Shown: positions 1 through 14,279 of the stretch, piece by piece
How positions within the stretch are numbered: the stretch's first letter is position 1
Layout of the letters: every line of letters begins with the position of its first letter
Source of the DNA: Viscum album
Lineage: Eukaryota > Streptophyta > Magnoliopsida > Santalales > Viscaceae
Length of the DNA: 64,000 nt
Direction: 5' to 3'
Assembly (NCBI GenBank): GCA_963277665.1
Contig: OY728120.1
Coordinates: 424,706,138 to 424,770,137 of the forward strand
The notes under the pieces: model-generated
What the model saw: only the letters and a program-made list of their open reading frames with translations
Databases searched by the model: none
What the model was told of the DNA's origin: nothing
Program-made: the position numbers and the translations under genes

Positions 1-980
1 ATCAAGATACAATTTCTTGGGTCGACATAGGAGAGGTAGGGGAACAACTTTTAGGAAGGAAACATTCCCAAATTCTTCGATTAATGAGTCCATCCATGCA
101 TATACTTTTGGAGTACTATTTTTTGAACCAAATTTTCACCCCCTCTCCCTATAAAAGAGTGTTTCTTCTTCATTCCAAATGGTTGGAAACTTAGCGGTCT
201 CCTTTGTTGGCCATTTTATGTAGTTTAGTGTTTTAATTTATTTTAATTTAATTATTTAATTGCATTACATATTTTAATTTAAGTGTTCTCCTTTCTCTCC
301 ATTTCATTCTCCTTTTTTTCTTCTTCCATTTTCTTCATCACTGTGTACTCTTATTCTCGTGATCACGAGTAGCTAACCCAAGGAAGTTCCCGGGTGAGTA
401 ATCCAGTGATGAACCCAAGCCTTTCAACATTCATTCTTAATGTTTCTTATTTTCTTATAGTTATACCAAGTGGGTTCTTAGTTGGAAAAGCACCTTTGTG
501 TCTCCACTTTCCACCCGAGGTTTAACTTTCACTTCAGCAATATTTTCACTTGATCGAGGAGGTGGATGTGTGGTCTCTTAGCAATAATTGAGAGTACAAT
601 ATATTCAAAAACTTATTCAGAGGAGGATTATCACACATATGATGGAGTGCGTTCATTAAGTAAATTAGAAACTAATAATTACACGATGAAGGTTTAATTT
701 GGGCGATGCTCTCGGGAATGGATCCTTTCTTTTAACATCATTCTGTCTGCATTCATTATGTTTTCATTGCATCTGCATATTAAATTTTTGTATTTCATTA
801 TTATTTCTAAAATCTCATTTATGGTCATCTTATTTCATATGTATATAAAATATAAAAATTTTGAATTAGAAGTATTGATTGCTTGATCCCCAAAGGCCCA
901 TCATGAGATCGACCTAGGTCAGCTACTATACTGCACTTAGTATAAATATTTTTGAGAACGCGCACGACAACCCTTCATCA
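1..980 (+). repeat. LTR 1 of array (3' part only)
   Basis: The left part is cut off by the window start; comparison with LTR 2 suggests about 570 bp are missing. It contains a TATA box (150-157) and a perfect 14-bp palindrome CTCGTGATCACGAG (356-369). It ends in TTCATCA directly before the AAT spacer and primer-binding-like site. Confidence 0.9.
150..157 (+). promoter_or_regulatory. TATA box of LTR 1
   Basis: The sequence is CCCTATAAAAGAGTG. The same motif lies at the same LTR position in copies 3, 4, 5 and 6. It probably marks the U3/R boundary, with transcription starting about 30 bp downstream. Confidence 0.65.
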
Positions 981-3862
981 AATTGGCACTATTTCTAGGG
1001 AGCCAAGTGGTATTTAATTACTATTTTTATTCAAATATTGTAAATTATTTTACTTCATTTCATTTAAAAAAACAAAAAAATCATAAATTTCAAAAGTGCT
1101 AAAAAAATATTTTTTTATGATGAATTTCAATACAAATTATTATGAATGGACTAACTACTCTCAGGTGCAAAAAAAAGATGAAATCCCAAAATCTCATGAG
1201 CAAAAACTTCATAGAGACATTCAAAACTGAAGAGAAATGCTAAAAGGTTTGATGAATATATTTGTTTAATGATGGAGTAACCTGAACTTGATTCGAAACC
1301 GAAACCTGAGCCAGAACGAGTGGTGAAAGAGATTTCACTGATCATTTTTTATGTCAAAGAACCTGAGACTGGTGAGATAGAGAAAATAAAAGAGTTAATC
1401 ATATCATATTGAACTCATCCATTACTTGATTAGGTCCCTGATGTACACATTCCAACTGATGCACTTATGGGAGATCAACATTTTTTGGATGAATCCTGGA
1501 ATAACATTGTTGGAGATAACCTAAAACTTGATCATCCCATCATTGATATTGAACAATCATAACCTTTGACCTATATCTTTCATTGGAATATTATTAAGAA
1601 AATGCACCTACTGATATGGAGTTTTCAATGATATTTCCTAAAGAGATCAATTTCCAAGATGACTTACTTGAAAGGGAAGATTTCTTGATTGATTCATTGT
1701 GTTTTAATCTTATTCAAACTAAATTTTTTTTGACTTCTCCTTTCCTAAAATTTTTGATACAGCACAAATGTATAAGACTTTGGATGATATGAAAGAGACC
1801 ATGCAAGTGGTGGTGATCAAAGTAGAAGAGCTGGATAATCAAGTGGTGTGATTCCCTCCTCTACAACAACTTTCATACCATTTCAAGAAGGACACCACAG
1901 AAGTTCACAGGGAGCACCCCTATCTTTTCCTCCCGCTCCTGAACTAAAATTATATCTTTATTCTTTATTGGGGTTGGGATATTTCTTATCTTATTTGGGG
2001 TTCTCCATTCTTGTTTTTTACTGATGGAAACTGAAAAAAGTCACATGTGGTGATTTATCTCAAATAAACGACATCCATCATCTGATTGGGGATAATCCAC
2101 TACCACTACCTGACTAGGGGCAGTAAAAACCTAGAACCCACTTGCGGGGTCAAACCAATCAATATCTCTTTTCTATCCTCTTTCAATATCTTTTTATTTG
2201 TTTTTCTTATGTGTTTTCATTTATTTTGTGTAGCATTAATGTAGTAGCAGTTAAGATCTTTAACTCAAGGCTGCCACTAAAAAATAAATCAGGTTGTGTC
2301 TTTCCATTTCTTTATTTTATTTTCTCTATAATTTAAATTATGCATGAAAAATGTCTCTTGATTTTATTTGAGATAAAAATATTGTATTAAATGGAAGAAT
2401 TGTGGGGTTTTATTTCAACCTATTTTAAGAATTTTGAGTGTTCTTCTATTTTGTTTTTCATTTTTTTCATTTTTTCATTTTTGGTATGTTTTTAGGATTC
2501 TTAAGCTGAATCAACTACATTGTAAAATTCAAAACATATTGGTATTTTTGGAACATTGATTGATTTGAATATTTGAGTATTTAAATGACTGATGAATGGA
2601 TTTTGTTTCTGATTTATGATCTTTACATTTGATGAATTTTGATTGATTGTGAAACTCATGTGGACTAGTGCTGTCCAAATTGAAAATCTTGCCCAACCTG
2701 AGAGGTTTCTAAACATATTTTATATCTTCTTACATTTCACTTTTTTTTTAGAGTCTTAAGGCATGTTTTGTGATCCAAAACTTTCTATTTTTCTCTTTTT
2801 CAAAGCTATTAGAGTTCATGGAATGTGGCATGTATGATTGAGATATCACTTTGAATTCCCTTCTTGCATTCCACTCTAATTTTGGCCTACCTTTTCATCC
2901 AAACATCATTAATCCTCTAGTATCTATGAAATACCTTGTTAGGCAGTCACATTAAAATCCATTTATCCCTTTCAAAACTTATCTAGAAGTTAAATGCATG
3001 ATTATTGTTGAACTCAAGTGTGGGGGAGATAAAGGATGAGATTTATTTGTCTTTCATGAAAAACTTTTTTGAGATTAATTGAATGTGTTTCCATATTTAT
3101 TATTGCTTGGGTAAAAGAAATTTCATTATATAAAGATTTATGGGTGGACCAAAATATCATTACAATGATGGGTCGGGTGTTCACCAATATTTTAAGATCA
3201 AATGCTGCCTCTCTTTTCCTCCAAAACATGATTCTGAAGAGAAATCCAGATCTGAATTCAAGCTGAAACAATGCTACAATTGGGGAAAAGAGGGATGAAA
3301 TTCATTGATGCTGGAATTCCATGTTTGAACTTCCCAAATTAATAGGTGTTTGGTATTAATTTTTTGGAAGATTGGGGAGCACACCATTCTTGGGAAAAAC
3401 TGTTTTCATGCATTTACTTAACTTTAGAGCTTAACCCTCTTCATTCTGCCTCAGTTGTTTTTACATTAAAAACCTACCAACCCTAAGCCTCAGAACAACC
3501 CATGAAAAAGACCTCATTATTGACACATTTTTTACTCTTTTAAGTGGAGATACTAGGAGGATATCAAGCCTATGGAGATCACACATGTTCTTGGGAATGA
3601 GAAAAACTCCACATTGAAAATCCGTGAGTGAAGAGAGAAATATTTTTGGGGAGGTAAATAAGACATTAATGTGAGGATTGACATGAAATTTAATGGATTC
3701 ATGTTATTTTTGATAATTTCATAAATTTTTATCCATGTAGGATGCACGATATTTTCTTTAATGTGATAATTGAGTTGTGTTGTCATTTATGCTTTGGGAA
3801 ATTTGTTTTGACCTTGGTATAAGATGATTGCCTGGGAGTACAATGTTTAAGTGTTGGGGGAT
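981..3862 (+). mobile_element. Internal region, array copy 1
   Basis: It opens with AAT and then a primer-binding-like site (about 984-1001, TGGCACTATTTCTAGGGA). This resembles the complement of the tRNA-Asp 3' end used by Athila-type elements, with several substitutions. The broken ORF occupies 1117-2095. About 1.75 kb of non-coding sequence follows, holding a pyrimidine tract, a purine tract at 3016-3029 (AAGTGTGGGGGAGA) and the LTR-adjacent purine tract at 3849-3862. No polymerase or integrase motifs are present. Confidence 0.88.
1117..2095 (+). pseudogene. Array ORF, copy 1 (broken)
   Basis: It starts MMNFNTNYYEWTNYSQ at the same place as in the other copies and is stopped after about 36 codons. 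Downstream, conserved blocks appear in several frames, including MGDQHFLDES and the end block before the TAA at 2093-2095. The ancestral product was about 330 residues and is unrecognised. This copy is dead. Confidence 0.75.
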
Positions 3863-5414
3863 TGATAGAAAAAATATTTTCAATTATTTTATTCTAAATT
3901 TCATGTTTTTTAATCCCATAAAAGTGTCATATCAAGGGAAATTGCCACATTTTAGGTTTAAAAACATTTTTTAGCTTAATTGGAAAAATGAATTATTTTG
4001 GATTTAAACATTTTGAATTTATTTTAATGTTTCAGACATAATTTTTTCTAAATAAATCCAAATTGAAAAATTATTATTTTATAGGATTATATATTCGATG
4101 GTATTCATTTTATTCTTTTATACCCAAAGCTCAATCCATCATTTGGAATCTCAAATCTAGCTCACCAGCTAGGCCTCGAAAACTATGCATAGATCTAATG
4201 AATTTTATTTTTGTGGACATATATCATAAATTTCATAACAATTTGAGCTGAAATTTTACATGGAGAAAGAATAAATCCGGAGTAAGAACTTTTATTAATA
4301 TGTTTGCACCTGATTATTTCATTCTCTAGGTCATTAATGCGTTGAAACTCACTGCATTGAAATACAAATAGTCAACCTGGCCTGATTAAATTTCATGATT
4401 AAATCAATGATATATATCTCCATACTTGTTCAATAAAGATTAACTTCCATGGTTAGACATAGGAGCAGTAAGGGAACAACTTTTAAGAAGGACGAGTTCC
4501 CAAATTCTTTCATTAAGGAGGCCATCTAGGCACATATTTCAAAGGATTTTTTTTTGGATCCAAATTTTCACCCCCACTCATTGTAAATGAGTTTTTCTTA
4601 TTCATTTCAAATGGTTGGAAACATAGGGGTATACTTTGATGGCTATTTTATGTTTTTTAGTGTTTTAATTTCTTTTACATTCATTCTGTAATTGCATTGC
4701 ATATTTTAATTTAAGTGTTCTCCTTTATCTCCATTTCATTCTCTCTTTTGTTTACTTCCCCAATTTTCTTTATCACTGTGAACTCTTATACTCGTGATCA
4801 TGAGTTGCTAACCTGAGGAAGTTCCTGGGTGAGTAATCCAGTGATGAACCCAAGGCTTTGAAAATTTATTCTTAGTGCTTCCTATTTTCATAGAGTTATA
4901 TCGAGGGGGTCTTATTGGGAAACACACCTTTGTGTCTCCACATGCCACTTGAGGATTAGCATTAACTTCGACGATATTTTCCCTTGATTGAAGAGATGGA
5001 TGTGTGGTCTCTCGATGATTATTGAGAGTAACATATATTCACTACCACATAAATAGTAGGATTCTCAAACATACTATAGAGTGTGTTCATTAAGTAAATT
5101 AGAAACTAATAATGATACGATGAAGGTTCACTCTGGGCGATGCTCTTGGGAATGTCTCATTTCTTCTAACATCATTCTATTTGAATTCATTAAGTTTTCA
5201 TTGCATCTACATATTAAATTTTATAATTTCATTATTTTTTATAAAATATCATTTATGGTCATTTTATTCCATATATATATAAAATATAAAAAGTTTGAAC
5301 TAGAAGTAGTGATTCCGTGACCACAAAAGGCTCCTCAAGAGATCGACCTAGGTCAACTACTGTGCTGCACTTAGTATAAATATTTTTGAGAGCATGCATG
5401 ACAATGCTTCATCA
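3863..5414 (+). repeat. LTR 2 of array
   Basis: It is 1552 bp, TGATAGAAAAAATATTTTC...CTTCATCA, with a short TGAT/ATCA terminal inverted repeat. It lies directly after a purine tract. The TATA position has decayed (TTGTAAATGAG near 4580), unlike the other LTRs. The palindrome at 4791-4804 reads CTCGTGATCATGAG. Confidence 0.92.
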
Positions 5415-8303
5415 AATTAGTGTGATTGTCAGAGAGGAAAGTGGTCTTTAATCACTATTTTTATTCACATATTGTAACTTATTTTTCTACCTTTTATTTA
5501 AAAAAATAAAAAATTTCAAAAATTTCAAAAAAACTAAAAAATATTTGTTCATGATGAATTTCAATTCAAATTATTATGAATGGACTAACTACTCTTAGCT
5601 GAAACAAGAAGATGAAATTAAAAAATATCATATGAAATTTCTTCTTGAATACATTCAAAATAATGAAGAGAAATTCTAAATTGTTTGATGAATATATTTA
5701 TTCATTGATGGAGCAACCTGAACCTGATTCAGAACCAGAACCTAAGCCAGAAGGAGTGGTGAAAGAGATTTCATTGATCATTTTTTATGTCAAAGAACCT
5801 CAGACTGGTGAGAAGTAGCTAATAAAATAGTTAATCATATCATACCAAACTCATAAATTTCTTGATGAGGTACTTGATGTACCCATTCCAACTGATTCAC
5901 TTAATGGAGATCAACATTTTTTGGATGAATCCAGGAATCAATTTGTTGACGATAACCTAAAACTTGATCTTTCCATCATTGATATTGATCAATTAGAACC
6001 TTTTGACCTCTATCATTATTTAGAAGATAACAAATAAAATACACCTGTTGATATGGATTTGGAAATGAACTTTCCTGAAGAGACCAATTTCTAAGATGAC
6101 TTACTTGAAAGGTAATATTTACTGATTGATTCTTTGTGTTTTAATCGTATTCAAAATGAATTGTTTTTTGACTTCTCATTTATTAAAATTTTTGATACAG
6201 CACAAATGAATCAGACCTTGGATGATACGAAAGAGACCACACAAGTGGTGGTGATGAAAGTATAAGAGCTGGAGAATCATGTTGTGTGACTGCCTCCTCT
6301 ACAACAAATTTCAAACCATTTGGAGGAAGACACCACAGAAGTTCACAAGGAGCACCCATATTTTCTTTTCCCTCCCACTCCTTAACTAAAATTCTATATT
6401 TATTATTTCATGGGTTTTGGGAGACTTTTTATATTATTTGGGGTTCTCCATTCTTGTTTTCTTCTGATGTACACTAGAAAAAGTCACATGTGGTGGTTTA
6501 TCTCAAAGAAACCACATCCATGATCTGATTGTGGATAATCCACTACAACTGTGTAACTAGGGGTAGTAAAAACCCTAGCACCTTCATGGGGGTAAAACCA
6601 AGAATTATCCCTTTTCTACCCTCTTTCTATTTTTTCTTATTTATTTTTCTTTTGTTTTTTCATTTAGTTCTTGTAGCTTCAATGAGGTAGAAATTAAGAG
6701 ATTAACTCAAGGCTACCACTGAAAAATAAATCAGGTTGTGTCTTTCCTTTTATTTAATTTATTTGCTGCCCAATTTAAATTTTTCATGAAAAATGTATCC
6801 TGATCTGATTTGAGCTAAAAAAAGGGTATTAAATTGAATAATTATAGGGAAGGGGTTCAACCTATTTTAAGAATTTTGAGTGTGCTTCGATTTTTTTCAT
6901 TTTTTTTTCTTTTTTCTTGCGCTTTTAGGATTCTTGAGTTGAATCAAATACTTTGTAAAATTCAAACCCACTTGGTATTTTTGGAACATTGCTTGATTTG
7001 AATATGTGATGATTTAAATGATTGCTGAATGGATTTTTTTTCTGATTTCGGATCATTTCATTTGATGAGTTTTGATTGATTGTAAAACTCATGTGCACTA
7101 GTGTTGTCCAAGTTGAAAATATTTACCAACACAAGAGGTTTCTAAACTTATTATACATCTTATTTAATTTCTCTTTTTATTGAGAGTCATGAGGCATGTT
7201 TTCTGATCCATAACTTTCTATTTCTCTCTTTTTCAAAGATAGTAGAGTTCATGGAATGTGTCATATATGATTGAGGCATCACTTTGAAATCCCTTTTTGC
7301 ATTCCACTCTAATTTTGGCCAACCTTTTCATCCTAACATCATTAAGACCCTAGTATTCATGAAATACCTTGTTAAAAGCCACATTACAAGCCATTTACCC
7401 CTTACCAACCTACTCTAGAAGTTAAATGCATGATTACTATTGAACTCAAGTGTGGGGGAGGGAGAAGATGGGTTGTATTTTTCTTTCCTGGATAATCTTT
7501 TCGAGATTAATTGAATGTGTTAACATATTTATTGATACTTGGGTTTAATAAATTTCATTATAGAAGATTTATGGGTGGAACAAAATATCATTACAATGAT
7601 GGGTCGAGTGTTTAGAAATATTTGATGATCAAAAAGTTTCCTCTCTTTTCTTCCAAAACATGATTCTGAAGAGAAATCCAGATCTGAATTCAAGCTGAAA
7701 CAATGATAAAATTGGGGAAAAGAGGGATGAAATTAATTTATTCTAAAATTCCATGTATGAACTTCCCAAAGGAATATTTTTTTGGTGGTGATTAATTTTT
7801 GAGTTTATTGGGGAGCACACAATTCATGGCAAAAACTATTTTCATGCATTTACTACACTTTTAGAGCTTAACCCTCTTCATTCTACCTTAGATGTTTTTA
7901 CATTTAAAACCTACCAACCCTAGGTCTTAGAAAAACCCATGACAAATACCTCATGATTGACACATTTTTTACTCTTTTAAGTGGATATAATAGGATGATA
8001 AAAAGCATATGGACAGCACACATATTATTGGTAATGAGAAAAAACTCCACATTGAAAATCCTTGAGTAAAGAAAGAAATATTTTTTCTGGGGAGGTAGGT
8101 ATGAAATTAATGTGAGGATAAACATAAAATTTAATGGATTCATATGATTTTTGAGGAGTTTGGAAATTTTTATCCATGTAGGAGGCATGATATTTTCTTT
8201 AATATGATAATTGAGTTGAGTTGTTATTTATTCTTTGGGAAGTTTGTTTTGACCTTGGTATAAGATGATTGCCCAAGAGTGCAATGTTTAAGTGTGGGGG
8301 GAT
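5415..8303 (+). mobile_element. Internal region, array copy 2
   Basis: The primer-binding-like site is badly eroded (AATTAGTGTGATTGTCAG). The broken ORF lies at 5551-6538. The first purine tract of the 3' half is eroded (about 6838-6858), the second is intact (7448-7463), and the LTR-adjacent tract is at 8290-8303. Confidence 0.88.
5551..6538 (+). pseudogene. Array ORF, copy 2 (broken)
   Basis: The start codon and N-terminal block (MMNFNSNYYEWTNYS) are kept. A stop follows at the codon after TNYS, and later frameshifts scatter the conserved blocks (acidic Glu-Pro stretch, ISLIIFYVKEP, MEFPMIF-like block) among frames. The end corresponds to TAA at 6536-6538. No coding capacity remains. Confidence 0.75.
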
Positions 8304-9855
8304 TGATAGAAGAAATATTTTCAACTATTTTAATCTTAATTTCAATGTTTTAAATCCCATAATGGTTTTATATCAAGGTAAATTGTCACATTTTATGTTT
8401 TAGGAACATTTTTTCACTTAATTGAAAAATGGATTATTTTGAATTTAAATAGTTTTAATTTATTTTAACATTTCAGTCATAAAATTTTATAAACTAATGA
8501 AAATTGAAAATTTATTCTTTTATTGGTTTATATGTTCTATTTTATTCATTTTATCTTTATGCACACCAAGCTCAATCCATCATTCGGAAGCTCAAATCCA
8601 GATCACAACCAAGGCCTCGAAAACTGTGCGCAGATCTGACAAATGTTATTATTGGGGCATATATCATAAATTTATGAACTATTGGAGCTGAAATATTACA
8701 TGGAGAAATAATACATCCATATTAATAACTTTCATTAATATTTACACACCTGATTCGTTCATTATCTTTGTCCTTAATGTGTTGGAACTTGCTTTATTGG
8801 AATACGAACAGTCAGCCTGGCTAGATTAAATGTTATGAGTAAATCGACGATACCTCTCTCCATACTTGTCCAATAAAGGTTAAATTTCTCAGGTCGATAG
8901 AGATGATGTAGTGGAACAACATTCAAGAAGTACGTGTTCCAAAATTCCACCATTAAGGAGTCCATCCATGCGCATACTTTTGGAGGATGATTTTTGTAGC
9001 CAAATTTTCACCCCATCTCCCTATAAAAGAGTGTTTCTTCTTCATTCCAAATGGTTGGAAACTTAGGGGTATCCTTTGTGGGAAATTTTATATAGTTTAG
9101 TTTTTTAATTTATTTTAATTTCATTCTGTAATTGCATTAAATATTTTAATTTAAGTGTTCTCCTTTCTCTCCATTTCATTCTCTCTTTTGTTTTCTTCCC
9201 CTATTTTCTTCATCACTGTGAACTATTGTGCCCGTGATCATGGGTAGGTAACACGAGGAAGTTCTTGGGTGATTAATTCAGTGATGAACCCAAGATTTTG
9301 AACATTAATTCTTAATTTTTCTTATTTTCTTATTGTTATACCGAGGGGGGCCTTAGTGGGAAAGGCATCTTTGTGCCTCCACTTGCCACCCGAAGTTTAT
9401 CTTTCACTTCTACAATATTTTCCCTCGATCAAGGAGGTGGATGTGTGGTCTCTCAGTGATCATTGAGAGTACCATATATTTAAAACCATATTCATAGGAG
9501 AATGCTCAAACATATTATGGAGTGTGTTCATTACGTAAATTAGAAACTAATAATGAGATGATGAAGGTTCACTCTGGGTGATCCTCTCATGAATGTATCC
9601 TTTCTTCTAACATCATTCTGTTCGTATTCATTATGTTTTCATTGCATCTGGATAATAAATTTTAGTATTTCATTATTGTTTCTAAAATCTCATTTATGGT
9701 CATTTTATTTCATATATATATAAAATATAAAAAGTTTTAATTAGAAGTAGTGATTTCTTGACCGTAAAAGGCTCCTTAAGAGATTGACCTAAGTCAGCTA
9801 CTATTCTGCACATAGTATAAATATTTTTGAGAGTGCACACGAAAACACTTCATCA
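8304..9855 (+). repeat. LTR 3 of array
   Basis: It is 1552 bp, starting TGATAGAAGAAATATTTTC and ending CTTCATCA. The TATA box is at 9022-9029. The palindrome at 9231-9244 reads CCCGTGATCATGGG. Relative to copy 2 the second and thirteenth bases have both changed, from a T-A to a C-G pair. Confidence 0.92.
9022..9029 (+). promoter_or_regulatory. TATA box of LTR 3
   Basis: TATAAAAG lies in the same context (CTCCCTATAAAAGAGTG) as in LTRs 1 and 6. Confidence 0.62.
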
Positions 9856-12730
9856 AATTAGTGTCATTTTTGGGGATCCAAGTGGTTATTACTCGCTATT
9901 TTTATTCACATATTTTAAATTATTTTACTTCCTTTCATTTATAAAAAACAAAAAAAATCATAAATTTCAAAAACACTAAAAAAATATTTTCTCATGGTGA
10001 ATTTCAATTCAAATTATTATTCATGGACTAACTACTCTCAAGTGTAACAAAAATAAGAAATTTAAAAATCTCATATGTAAGGACTTCATAAAGACATTCA
10101 AAAATTGAAGATAAATGATAAAAAAAAATTATGAATATACTCATTCCCTGATAGAACAACCTGAACCTGATCCTGAACCAGAACCTGAGCCAGAACGAGT
10201 GGTAAAAAAAGATTTCATCGACCATTTTTTATGTGAAAGAACATTATACTAGTGAAAACGAGCTTCTAAAATAGTTAATAATATCATCTGAAACTCATCC
10301 ATTGCTTGATGAGGTCCCTAATGTACAAATTCCAAATGATGAACTTATGGGAGATCAATACCTTTTAGATGGATCCTAGAATCACTTTGTTGAATATAAC
10401 CTGAAACTTGATCTTCCCATCATTGGTATTGAACAATTATAACCTTTTGACCTTTATATTACTTTGTAACATGATGAATAAAATGAACCTACTGATATGG
10501 ATTTTCCAATGATCTATCCTGAAGAGATCAATTTTCAAGCTGACTTACTTGAAAGGAAAGATTTCTTGATTGATTCTTCGTGTTTTAATCTTATTCAAAC
10601 TGAATTGTTTTCTGACTTATCCTTTCATAAATTTTTTGATACAAAAAAATGGAGAAGACCTTGGATGATAATAAATATACCACCCAAGTGGTGGTGATCA
10701 AAGTATAAGAGCTGGACAATCATGTGGTGCATCTTCCTCCTCTACAACAACTTTATTACCATTTGGAGGAGGACACCACAGAAGTTCACAGGGAGCATCC
10801 CTGTTTTCTTTTCCCTCCTACTCCTGAACTCAAATTCTATCTTTACTTTTTCATGGGGGTTGGGAGAATTCTTATTTTATTTGGGGTTCTCAATTATTTT
10901 TTTCTAATAATGGACACTAGAAAAAGTCTCATGTGGTGGTTTATATCAAAGAAACCACATCCAACATATAATTGGGGATAATCCACTCCAACTACCTAAC
11001 TAGGGGTAGCAAAAACCTAGCACCCACTTGGGGGGTAAAACCAAGCATTATCCATTTTCTATCCTCTCTCTCTTTCTTTTTATTTATTTTTCTTATGTGT
11101 TTTCATTTCTTTCTTATAGATTTAATGTGGTAGCAGTTAGAAGTTTAACTCAAGGCTGCAACTGAAAAATAAATCAGGTTGTGTCTTTCCTTTTCTTTAT
11201 TTTATTTGCGGCCCAATTTAAATTCTACATGAAAAAATGTCTCTTGATATTATTTGAGCTAAATAGAGGTTAGTAAATGGATTAAGTGTGGGGGAGGGAT
11301 TTCAACATGTTTTAATAATTTTGAGTGTGCTTCTATTTTGTTTTTTTTTTGTGTTTTTAGGATTCTTGAGCTGAATTGAATAATTTGTAAAATTCAAACC
11401 ATCTTGGTATTTTTGGAACATTTTTTGATTTAAATATTTGAGGATTTAAATGACTACAGAATGTATTTTTTCTCTTATTTTTTATCTTTCCATTTAATGA
11501 ATTTTGATTGATTGTGAAACTCATGTGCACGAGTGCTGTCCAAATTGAAAATCTTTTCCAAACCGAGAGGTTTCTAAACCATTTTTACATCTGCTAACAT
11601 TTATCTTTTTATTGAGAGTCTTTATTCATGTTGTGTGATCCAAAACTTTCTATTTTTATCTTTTTCAAAGCTTTTATATTTCATGGAATGTGTCGAGTAT
11701 GATTGAGGCATCACTTTGAAAACCCTTTTCCATTCCACTCTAATTTTGGACTACCTTTTCATCTGAACTTCATTAAGCCCCTATTACCCATGAAATACCT
11801 TATTAGTTTTCCACAATACAAGATATTTATCTATTTCCAGCCTTCTTTAGAATTTAAATGCATGATTATTGTTGAACTCAAGTGTGGGGGAGGGAGAATA
11901 TGGGCTATATTTTTCTTTCCTGAAGAATCATTTTGAGATTAATTGAATGTGTTTCCATATTTATTCTTGATTGGGTGGAATAAATTTAATTATGTAAAGA
12001 TGTATTGGTGGAACAAAATTTCATTACAATTTTGGGTCAGGTGTTCATCAATGTCTGAATATCAAAATCTTCCTCTCTTTTCCTCCAAAACAAGATTCTC
12101 AAGAGAAATCCATATCTGAATTCATGCTAAAAAATGCTACAATTGGAGAAAATTGGGATGAAATTAATTGATGATGAAATTAAAGGTTTTAACTACCCAA
12201 AGGAAAAGGTTTTTTTTGTGATTAATTTTTGAGCTGATTGGGGAGCACACCATTCTTGGGAAAAATTGTTTTCATGCATTTACTTCACTTTAGAGCCTAA
12301 CCCTCTTCATTCTACCTCAGATGTTTTTACAGTTAAAACTTACCAACCCTAAGCCTCAGAACAATCCATGAAAAATAATTCATTGTTGAAATATTTTTGA
12401 CTCTTTTAAGTGGATATACTATGGAGATATCAACCCTATGGAGAGCACACATGTTCTTGGGAATGTGAAAAACTCCACAGTGAAAATCCTTGAGTGAAGA
12501 GAGAAATATTTTTCTAGGGAGGTAGGTATGACATGAATATTAGGATTAACATGAAATTTAATGGATTAATATGATTTTTGAGAAGTTAATAAATTTATAT
12601 CCATTTAGGAGGCATGATATTTTCTTTAATATGATAATTGAGTTGTGTTTTCATTTATGCTTTGGGAAGTTTGTTTTGACCTTGGTATAAGATGATTGCC
12701 CAAGAGTGCAATGTTTAAGTATGGAGAGAT
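9856..12730 (+). mobile_element. Internal region, array copy 3
   Basis: The primer-binding-like site begins near 9859 and keeps TTTTTGGGGATCC at its 3' side. The broken ORF is at 9994-10981. All three purine tracts are present: 11284-11299 (AAGTGTGGGGGAGGGA), 11880-11896, and the LTR-adjacent 12717-12730 (AAGTATGGAGAGAT, mutated). Confidence 0.88.
9994..10981 (+). pseudogene. Array ORF, copy 3 (broken)
   Basis: The ATG is kept (MVNFNSNYYSW). Stops and frameshifts interrupt the N-terminal half. A clean stretch near 10497-10660 keeps the middle block (PEEINFQADLLERKDFLIDSS), and 10724-10981 keeps the C-terminal block in one frame up to the TAA (LPPLQQLYYHLEEDTTEVHR, then MWWFISKKPHPTYNWG). Together with copy 5 it defines the ancestral protein. 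Confidence 0.78.
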
Positions 12731-14279
12731 TGATAGAACAAATATTTTCAATTATATTATTATTAATTTCAATGTTTTTTATCCTGTAAAAGTGTTATAT
12801 CAAGGGAAATTGTCACATTTTATGTTTTAGGAACATTTTTTAGATTAATTGGAAAAATGGCTTATTTTGGATTTAAACAGTCTTAATTAATTTTAATGTT
12901 TCAGCCATAACTTTTTCTACACTGGTCCAAATTGAAAAATTATTCTTTTATATGTTTATTTTCTCAATGAGATTCATTTTTTCCTTCTGTACCCAAAGCT
13001 CAAGCCATCATTTGGATTCCCAAATCCAGCTCACAAGACAGCCTTGAAAACTATGCACAAATCTGAAGAATTTTATTGTTGGGGAAATATCTCATAAATT
13101 TTGACACCATTTGAGCTGATATTTTACATGGAGAAATAATACATCCATATCAATAACATTAATTAAGATTTCCTCACCTGATTTTTTCATTATCCGGGTC
13201 ATTAATGCATTGGAATTCACTACATTGGAATACGAAAAGTCGGCCTGGCCATAATAAATATCATGATTAAATCAATGATATCTCTCTCCATACACGTCCA
13301 ATAAAGATTAAATTTCATATATCGATAGAGGATCAGTAGCGGAAAAACTTTCAAGCAGGACGAGTTCCCAAATTCTTCCATTAAGGAGGCCATCCATGTG
13401 CATACCTTTGGAGGGAGATATTTGGAGCCAAATTTTCACCCACTCTACCTATAAAGGAGTGGTTCTTCTTCATTCCAAATGGTTGGAATCATAGGGGTAG
13501 CCTTTTTTTAAAATGTTATGTAGTTTAGTGTTTTAATTTTTTTTACTTTCATTCTGTAATTGCATAACAAATTTTAATTTAAGATTTCTCCATTCTCTCC
13601 ATTTCATTCTCTCTTTTGTTTTCTTCCCCCGTTTTCTTTGTCATTGTGAACTCTTATGCTCGTGATCATGAGTAGATAACCCAAGGAAGCTCCCAGGTGA
13701 GTAATACAGTGATTAGCCCAAGAATTTGAACATTCATTCTTAATGTTTCTTATTTTATTATATTTATACTCAGTGGGATCTTAGTGGGAAAGGCGCATTT
13801 GTGTCTCCACTTACCACCTGAGGTTTAGCTTTTACTTCGGCAATATTTTCCCTTGATCGAGGAGGTGGATGTGTGGTCTCTCAGAGATAATTTAGAGTAA
13901 CATATATTCACAACTATATTCAGAAGAGGATGCTCACTCATACTATGTATTGTGTTCATTAAGTAAATTAGAAACTAATAATGAGACGATAAAGGTTCAC
14001 TCTAGGCGATTCTCTCATTAATGTCTCCTTCTAACATCATTCTTTTTGTATTCGTTGTGTTTTCATTGCATATGCATATCAAATTTTAGTATTTCATTAT
14101 TGTTTCTAAAATCTCATTTATGGTAATTTTATATCATATATATATGAAATATAAAAAGTTTGAATTAGAATTAGTGATTGGTTGACCGCAAAATCCTCCT
14201 CAAGAGATCAAACTAGGTCATCTATTGTGCTGCACTTAGTATAAATATTTTTGAGAGCCCACACAAAAACCCTTCATCA
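12731..14279 (+). repeat. LTR 4 of array
   Basis: It is 1549 bp, TGATAGAACAAATATTTTC...CCTTCATCA. The TATA box is at 13450-13457 (TATAAAGG). The palindrome is at 13659-13672 (CTCGTGATCATGAG). Confidence 0.92.
13450..13457 (+). promoter_or_regulatory. TATA box of LTR 4
   Basis: TATAAAGG is one base different from the other copies, at the equivalent LTR position. Confidence 0.55.
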
